Of a stretch of DNA of 64,000 nucleotides, positions 57,994-64,000 are shown one piece after another (the first letter of the stretch is position 1; each line of letters starts with the position of its first letter). The notes below the pieces were generated by a model. The model was not told the origin of the DNA, made no database searches, and worked only from the letters and a program-made list of their open reading frames with translations. The DNA is taken from positions 6,354,001 through 6,418,000 of the forward strand of contig JAEVHH010000002.1 of the NCBI GenBank assembly GCA_017607445.1. The letters run 5' to 3'. Made by a program: the position numbers and the translations under genes. The DNA is from Histoplasma ohiense (lineage: Eukaryota; Ascomycota; Eurotiomycetes; Onygenales; Ajellomycetaceae).

Positions 57994-58811
57994 GATTAGA
58001 AGAAGCTTTGAACTCGAACTGGGGAGGAAGATTGCGTGAATTAAGTGAGTCTATTGGGAGATTTGATTCCCTGCTTTTATCTTCAAACGTTGCAGGTTAC
58101 AGGTACCATTCCTCCATTCGTCCTCTACCTTTCTTTCAACTTTCCAGTCGCAATACTGGTTGTATTCGAATATAAAGGGTTTGGCATCCAGTCAGTAGGT
58201 GTCCCTCGTGGGGTGGGAGCATGGTTCAGTGGCTATGCTACCGTCTATTAAGAGAATTCCTCCTTCATGGACGTTTATATGGGAGGCGAAATCATTTTCA
58301 TGGCGCATCGCTTCTTATGTTAATTTTCCCTATAGTTTCACTTCTGATTTTTGATTCATTTGTATTGTATGCATTTTACTCGTATGTACTGTATGTACAT
58401 TACATTGGCTTTCTCTGCTTTCCCTCCTTCCGTCTCCCAGTAGGCAGCGGTTGTGGAAACAACCAATGAAATGCTCATACACAATTATTAGAATGAAGCA
58501 AGTTAATGGACATGAGCATCCATGACTGAATTTTATCATGTGAATTTGTTCACATCATCTTTCACTCAATCAATCCATGAATTGTAGTGTGTCATTTGAA
58601 CAGCTATATGTCTATGATTTGCTGTCTAACCCAAAACATCCATTCAATACATATATAAGATGGGATATATAATCCAACACGAAAAAAAAAATACGCTTTT
58701 ATTTCTGGTCACTTGTTCCAACGCAACAATAAAATCCCTCCCCCCAGGGATTTCTCACGTCCAACCTAGAAACCAAACCCTATGAAAGTCCAATGTTACA
58801 CATCTATCTTC
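57994..58811. other. Convergent 3' flanks
   Basis: 818 bp between the stops of the demethylase and thioredoxin reductase genes. No gene or repeat of note. Confidence 0.5.
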
Positions 58812-59050
58812 TCAAAGCAGAGGATTCGACGAATACTCCAATGATGGAGCACCTTGCCTTCCTTGAATTGTCGATTGATCGAGAGTCGAGGTAACGAGAG
58901 GTGGTTCGTCACCCCCTTCGGACTCCGCTAGGAACTTTTCAGCTTCAAGCGCAGCGATACAGCCAGATCCTATATCAATCGTAAATAGATCATTAGCCCA
59001 GCGGCCCATGGTAAAGCAAGAATACAAGGGGCGTTTTGTTTTGTTTTTTG

Positions 59051-59081
<31 letters not shown>

Positions 59082-60134
59082 AAGAGTATATATAACAAGG
59101 ACAATACATACCCGCACTTGTAATCGCCTGCCTATATCTCTTATCCTGCACATCGCCCGCAGCAAATACGCCAGGGACACTCGTGTAACTCGTTCCGGGC
59201 TTTGTAACAATATAGCCCTCCGGATCCGTCTCTATCTGTCCCTTAACCAGTGCCGTCGCAGGGTCGTGTCCTACGGCGTAAAAAAGTCCATTGGCGGGCA
59301 CTACCTCCTCGGCTCCGGAGACCACATCCTTAATCTTCAAATGTGTCATGAGTCCGCGTGGCGCAGGATCGCCCAGGACTTCGAGCGCAACGGTGTTAAA
59401 CTTCACCTCAACCTTGGGGTTTGCCAACAACCTCTTCGCCATAGTCTTGCTGGCGCGCAATTTATCCTTTCGCACCAACACGGTCACCTTACTCCCATAC
59501 TTCGTAAGAAACATAGCTTCCTCCGCAGCCGAATCCCCTCCGCCAATCACGAACAATGGCTTGTTGCGGAAAATCGGCACAGCTCCGTCACACACTGCGC
59601 ACGCACTGATGCCATTTTGCCAATACCGCTCCTCACCGGGCAAATCGAGACGGCGGGCATTAGCGCCCGTGGCAATGATAATCGCATCAGTGGTGTGTGC
59701 GGGCGCATCGTTAGGCCCATCAGCATATTCTTTCCATAGCTTGAAGGGGCGCGAGGACAGGTCAATGCGCGAAACAGTTTCAGTGATGACATCCGTGCCA
59801 AAACGGATGGATTGGGCACGCATGCTGTCCATGAGCTCGGGGCCGCTGATTCCATTGGGAAAGCCAGGGAAGTTCTCGACGTCCGTGGTAGTGGTGAGTT
59901 GTCCGCCGGGAGCCGTGTTGTTGGCCATCATTCCTTCGTACAGAATCGGTTTTAATTCAGCGCGTGAGAGATAGATGGCAGCCGTGTGGGCAGCGGGGCC
60001 GGAGCCGATGACTTTTTAATTTGCCCGCTTCATGGTTAGATGTAAACTCGAGGAGGGAGAGGGAGTTCTGGCACCTGGTATCCAGGGACTTGAAAGAATT
60101 TAAAGTACTCACTGACGACTTTCGAGTGCGCCAT
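58812..60134 (-). CDS. TRR1: Thioredoxin reductase
   Basis: On the minus strand the exons are 60134-60113, 60011-59112 and 58969-58812, giving 359 residues. It is a low-molecular-weight NADPH-thioredoxin reductase: FAD-binding IIGSGPAAHTAAIYL formed across the first splice, APGGQLTTTTDVENFPGF, the redox dithiol ACAVCDG (C145 and C148), the NADPH-binding VIGGGDSAAEEA, and the closing FAD motif GVFAAGDVQDKRYRQAITSAGSGCIAALEAE across the second splice. It regenerates reduced thioredoxin in the cytosol. The C-terminal 30 residues after the core are a Ser/Gln-rich extension. The second intron (59111-58970) holds a poly-A tract of about 20 bases in the transcript next to a short poly-T. Confidence 0.96.
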
Positions 60135-60842
60135 CCTAGACGAGATGTGGGACGCGTTTCTGGCGCTCAATGGCGTCGTCGGGGTAAAAGAGAGAGCAGT
60201 GCCAGAGGGGGACGGTCTGTTCTGGAACGAGGCTGCAACAGCAACAGAGACTCCGACAGAGGATCGGAGGGGGAAAGGGGGAGCACGGCGGAAAATTGAG
60301 GAAAACAGCTTGATTTGATTGTGTAAACTGGCTGAGAGGGGTTGCTGTTGAGGCTTTATGGTAGTATTTGCACAGTAGCTTGTTGCTTTCTTGTGTGTTT
60401 TCTGGTGGTGGGGTTTGGAGGCAGAAACTCAAAAGATTAAATATGAGAAATGAGGTCAGTCAGTTCGGCGATGATTCTAAGAGAGGGATCTGTGTTAGCA
60501 ACAAAGAGAGAAGAGAGATTGCCAGGAAAGAAGAGACTTTATCGCTGAATAAATGATGGGAGAATGAGTTCGATTGGGTATCTATGTTTTTTCAACGACG
60601 TGATTATTCAACACTAAATAATTTATAATATTTAATTAATTGATTAATTCTGGCCTTTTATAATATTTAAGTCAAAAGGCACTTTTATCCGCCAACTCTC
60701 TCTAACAAATCAACAAATCCCCGATCAACCAGCAAAAAAGAAATTTATATTCCCAAACCCATATGCTGTTTTGCATTATGCACGGAAATCGAATGTCTGA
60801 GTAAACCACCGGTCTATAATATAACAATTACCCATACCCGTT
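60135..60842. promoter_or_regulatory. Promoter of thioredoxin reductase
   Basis: 708 bp to the right of the minus-strand start, ending at the stop of the carboxylate transporter. It includes an A/T-rich palindrome-like stretch (TTAATTAATTGATTAATT, about 60632-60649). No gene seen. Confidence 0.45.
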
Positions 60843-62760
60843 CTATACTCTCTCTGCAATGGATCCAGCCACTTGCTTCGTTGTGGTGTATCCCGTCTTG
60901 CCTATCTCTCCGCTCTTCACGTCCTGACTGTGTCCCTCCTCCGCTTTCCGAAGCCTGGCCCTCACCTGCCCAACCTCCTCTGGATTTAGCCCCTGGCGTT
61001 GTAGTTGGTACAGCTGCATTGCAGCCTGCGCCTCCTCATCGCGTTCTTCCTGGCTTATCTCGGGACCTAAAAGCATCCCAACGCACATCAACGCCCAAGT
61101 GACGGCCATGAATATGACAAAAACCTTCCCGTAATCGAATCTCTTCTCTCCAGTTTCGCTGTCTGGTAGTGGGAATTTCTCTCCAAGGACCGACTGGATA
61201 GTGGCGGACGCGGACGACACCATGTTGCCCAACTGATAAGTAAAACCCACCATCAAGCCACGGAGAGCTGGTGGTGTTAGCTCTGAAAGGTGAATGGGAA
61301 TGGGACCCCAGACACCGCCAACGAAGAATTGCTCCAAAAACGCAGAGATAATGAGTGCATTAGAGCGCGTATATACGTATGCGGAAACCAACACACCGCC
61401 GCAGATACAGCTTATGATCATGACAAGGCGCCGGCCATAAGGGGTGCTCAAATAGCCCATGGTGGGCCCCCCAATAATGGAGCCGATTTGACCCACAACG
61501 GTGATCGTTGTGGTGGCCGCCGGTGACGTACCTACCTGTTCCTTAAGGAAGGTCGGGTAGAGGTCCTGGCTACCGTGGGAGCAGAAATTGAACGCTGACG
61601 TGATCAGGACCATGTACAGGAAGAGCACCCAGTTTTCCTGAAATGCGCGTATCCCGTCACCGAAGAACGTGCGCAGACCTGAATGGCTGCCCTTGTTGAC
61701 TTCCTCCGTTGAAGATTCGGCACTCGCCATCGCCACTTGCTCAGCTTTCATGGCTATGAAATGGTTGGTTTCTGTCAGATACCAGCGAAAGATGATGAGG
61801 ACGACGGGCGGCCCTGCGGAGGCCCAGAACAAGCTTCTCCAGCCGTGGGGTGTAGTAGGCACAAATGCACTGTACAAAGTTGCGGAAATCAAATATCCCA
61901 ACGCATATCCTTGTTGGAATAATCCGGACATTATACCTCTCGCTTCATACGGGAGGTCCTCAAGAGCTGTCGCGGCAGCTGATCCGAATATGCCTAGCAG
62001 TGAGAAATGTGAAAAGTTAGTGGTTAAACGAGATGGTTTCGAAATATTCGCCAAACCTGCAGGGAGATTTCTCTTATATATATTTACCTCCCATGGCAAT
62101 GCCGTATAAGGCCCGGATGGCCAGGAACTGCCGCATATTAATAGCGAACCCGCCAGCCAACTCCAGAACCACGAACAGAACCAGGTTAACAATCATCGGC
62201 CATTTCCTTCCGTAGCGGTCTGCGCAGACTCCAGAGATGAACGCCCCCGCAGGGCGAAGCATCAGCGTTACCGTGATCGCCTGTTGCCCGAAAAAAATTG
62301 TGAGAATAATGACGAAAATTGCCAGAACACAAAGGTGTATGGGTTTTCTGGTTTTCTTTTCGGTTTTATTTTATCACACAGGGCTTCCTTACTAACCCAC
62401 GAAACATCAGAGTCATTGACCTGAAATGCCTGCGCAATCTCCGTGACACATAAAGAAACCACGAAAAAGTCGACACCGGCCCAAGTCCATGAGAAAAACC
62501 CAGCTGAGAAAAACAGCCATTGTTGCCGGTTTAGCTCGCGAATGATATGATATGGGTTTCTCAACTTGGTCTACAGAAGCGGGGAGATGTTAGCCTTAGC
62601 ATGGCATGCTGTGCTCATACCGATATATGAGAGTCTATAAAAGAAATGCGTGATGAAGGTGTATTACCTCTGGCGGCTTGAGACTCGAAATCCTCGACGC
62701 GCAATACCGTTTTATCTTAGCGGGCGAGTAGAACCACCCAGATGCCATATGATTCCTCAT
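60843..62760 (-). CDS. JEN-family monocarboxylate/dicarboxylate:proton symporter
   Basis: On the minus strand the exons are 62760-62668, 62570-62397, 62280-62088 and 61993-60843, giving 536 residues; Met5 is an alternative start. MFS fold with about 12 spans: RQQWLFFSAGFFSWTWAGVD in span 1, ADRYGRKWPMIVN between spans 2 and 3, and LAIRALYGIAMGG at span 4. The diagnostic JEN motif N-x2-[ST]-H-x-[ST]-Q-D-x3-T is present as NFCSHGSQDLYPT. In yeast Jen1 this motif is needed for lactate/pyruvate transport; whether this carrier prefers mono- or dicarboxylates cannot be read. JEN genes are usually glucose-repressed. The C-terminal 80 residues are cytosolic, Gln/Glu-rich. Confidence 0.93.
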
Positions 62761-64000
62761 CTTGAATGTTGGAGATTAACCCGTTTACATCTTCTCTCGC
62801 ATCAGGATGCTAAAATAGAAGCCTCAGGTATGTGAGGGCTTAACGAGTGTGGGTCATTTACCAGGGGGAAAAGGGGCAGTTCAAGTCAATTAATTGATCA
62901 AAAGAATGGAACGGCAGGTTCATTAATTCCATACATCCAATCTAGATCTGTGCGTCCCTTTGCTGCCGTGATCGCTGAGTCAAGTACAGAGCTATCCTTT
63001 AGATATATATATTTCATCCAATATCCTCTCAAAATTCGGGAATGAAGGGTTATTTATGGGAAGTACGGGAGCAAAAAATAGGCAAGGCAATCCATGTGCG
63101 TCATCGGGGAACCCCCCATGGGCACGCTTTTCATGTTACCAAGCGTCACGCCATTCGAGAGTATGGGAACGACCCGGACTATTCAAGGGCCTTGACTTGA
63201 CTTTTACCCGCAACCATACCTCCCTTTTCGAAGAGGCGAGGGAATTTGGAAGGCCAAATTGTGCACGGCCTCAAACTCAATGCATCTTCTCCATAGATTC
63301 CCCACACAACAGATGTTTTTGTATGAAGATGTTACTATGCTATCTAGTACAAACTTGCAAAAATATTATTAGCTCACGAACCTGCCCACACTATAGCTAG
63401 TTTGTACCACCCATGCTAATTTCGTATGGGGAGGTACTTGTTAGGTGTTCATATAAATAGAGAGGTGCCACACGCCCCACTCGCCACCCGCCAGGTCCAA
63501 TGCTATTCAGGAGGAACATGCAATTCAATGGAACACCAATCAGCCGAATTATGTGTAAACAAACCTACCTAGTTAGATATTTTTGAGCATTGGGCCTAGA
63601 CTGTTTCCCCAGGTTGTGAGGCACGTTTAGCCCGTTTGTTGACTCCGCCATCAAGCCAAGAGCTATAAAGCGTAATGTAATAAGGTTTAGCATGGCCCGG
63701 CCCACTTGCCGCCGTGATCCAGGCTGAGTTCCGCGCACCCCCATCTAAAATACACCTACATCATGCGGGATACTTTCCACAAAGAAAGTCCCCTTGAACT
63801 AGTTATCTAATCCTGATGGCCTTATCAGATGAATTTACTTTGCAAACGAGTTTCACCCCAATGAAACATCACTCCTAATCCCATCCATCACCTGCGTCGA
63901 AATCCCTTTTAAACGGTTTTCAAATCACTAAAATATCAATTAAGGATTATATTTATACAAAAGCTGGCGTCGTCGGTCAGAGACTCCCATCTGTGTGCAT
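62761..64000. other. Intergenic to the right edge
   Basis: 1.24 kb containing the JEN gene promoter near 62761-63050. The open frame at 63056-63400 has no motif. No gene seen up to the end. Confidence 0.5.

Noticed and set aside
1..64000. CRISPR arrays, insertion sequences, transposases or biosynthetic core genes
   Set aside because: None seen on either strand: no regularly spaced repeats, no transposase or reverse transcriptase motifs, no PKS/NRPS/terpene synthase domains.

Overview
This is nuclear DNA of a filamentous ascomycete. The evidence is short GT-AG introns of about 50 to 280 nt with fungal branch sites, fungal-type proteins (Mgr3-like, Erv25, Tvp23, Tvp38, Med1, JEN carboxylate carrier, multi-zinc-knuckle Byr3-like protein, LSD1 with SWIRM plus HMG box) and a RACK1 homologue of exactly 316 residues. 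The long intergenic stretches rich in poly-T, poly-A and microsatellites look like a dimorphic Onygenales genome (Ajellomycetaceae-like); that placement is inference only. Nothing bacterial, viral or plasmid-borne is visible.

Layout, left to right. 1-3317: 3' part of a long disordered Ser-rich protein (+). 4613-5818: Erv25-type p24 cargo receptor (+). 6363-7373: succinate dehydrogenase assembly factor 2 (+). 7751-9161: RACK1/CpcB (+), with an snR24/U24-like box C/D snoRNA inside intron 3. 10701-12152: Mgr3-like TPR mitochondrial protein (-), divergent from 12489-13985: HMCES/YedK-type SRAP protein (+). 15204-16139: a five-exon 217-aa mitochondrial-type protein (-), divergent from 16681-19027: Mediator subunit 1 (+). 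19028-23437: long regulatory or intergenic stretch. 23438-25118: glutamine synthetase (+). 28711-30686: sugar-porter MFS (+), convergent with 31331-33199: anion:cation symporter MFS (-). 34978-37291: 13-exon protein with 11 CCHC zinc knuckles (-). 38556-39935: Myb/SANT plus coiled-coil protein (-). 41363-42442 and 42958-44665: tandem enoyl-CoA hydratase and acyl-CoA dehydrogenase (+). 45099-45938: Tvp23 (-). 46914-49292: CUE-like/CCCH/Smr protein (-), divergent from 50447-52015: Tvp38 (+). 54703-57993: LSD1-like histone demethylase (+). 58812-60134: thioredoxin reductase (-). 60843-62760: JEN-type carboxylate transporter (-).

Most genes are ordinary eukaryotic housekeeping genes with no operon logic. 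Functional themes that recur are early secretory and Golgi membranes (Erv25, Tvp23, Tvp38), mitochondria (SdhAF2, Mgr3-like, the 217-aa protein) and a probable peroxisomal beta-oxidation pair whose products end in SKL and AKI. I did not find a clearly new biological system. The most informative observations are the intronic snoRNA, two inferred GC-AG introns, a zinc-knuckle gene whose introns repeatedly fall inside the knuckles, PIP-like motifs on the SRAP protein, an AUG-only first exon in glutamine synthetase, and a multi-exon gene that open reading frame inspection alone misses.

All exon coordinates are my own reading of splice signals and family conservation; no alignment or transcript data were available.
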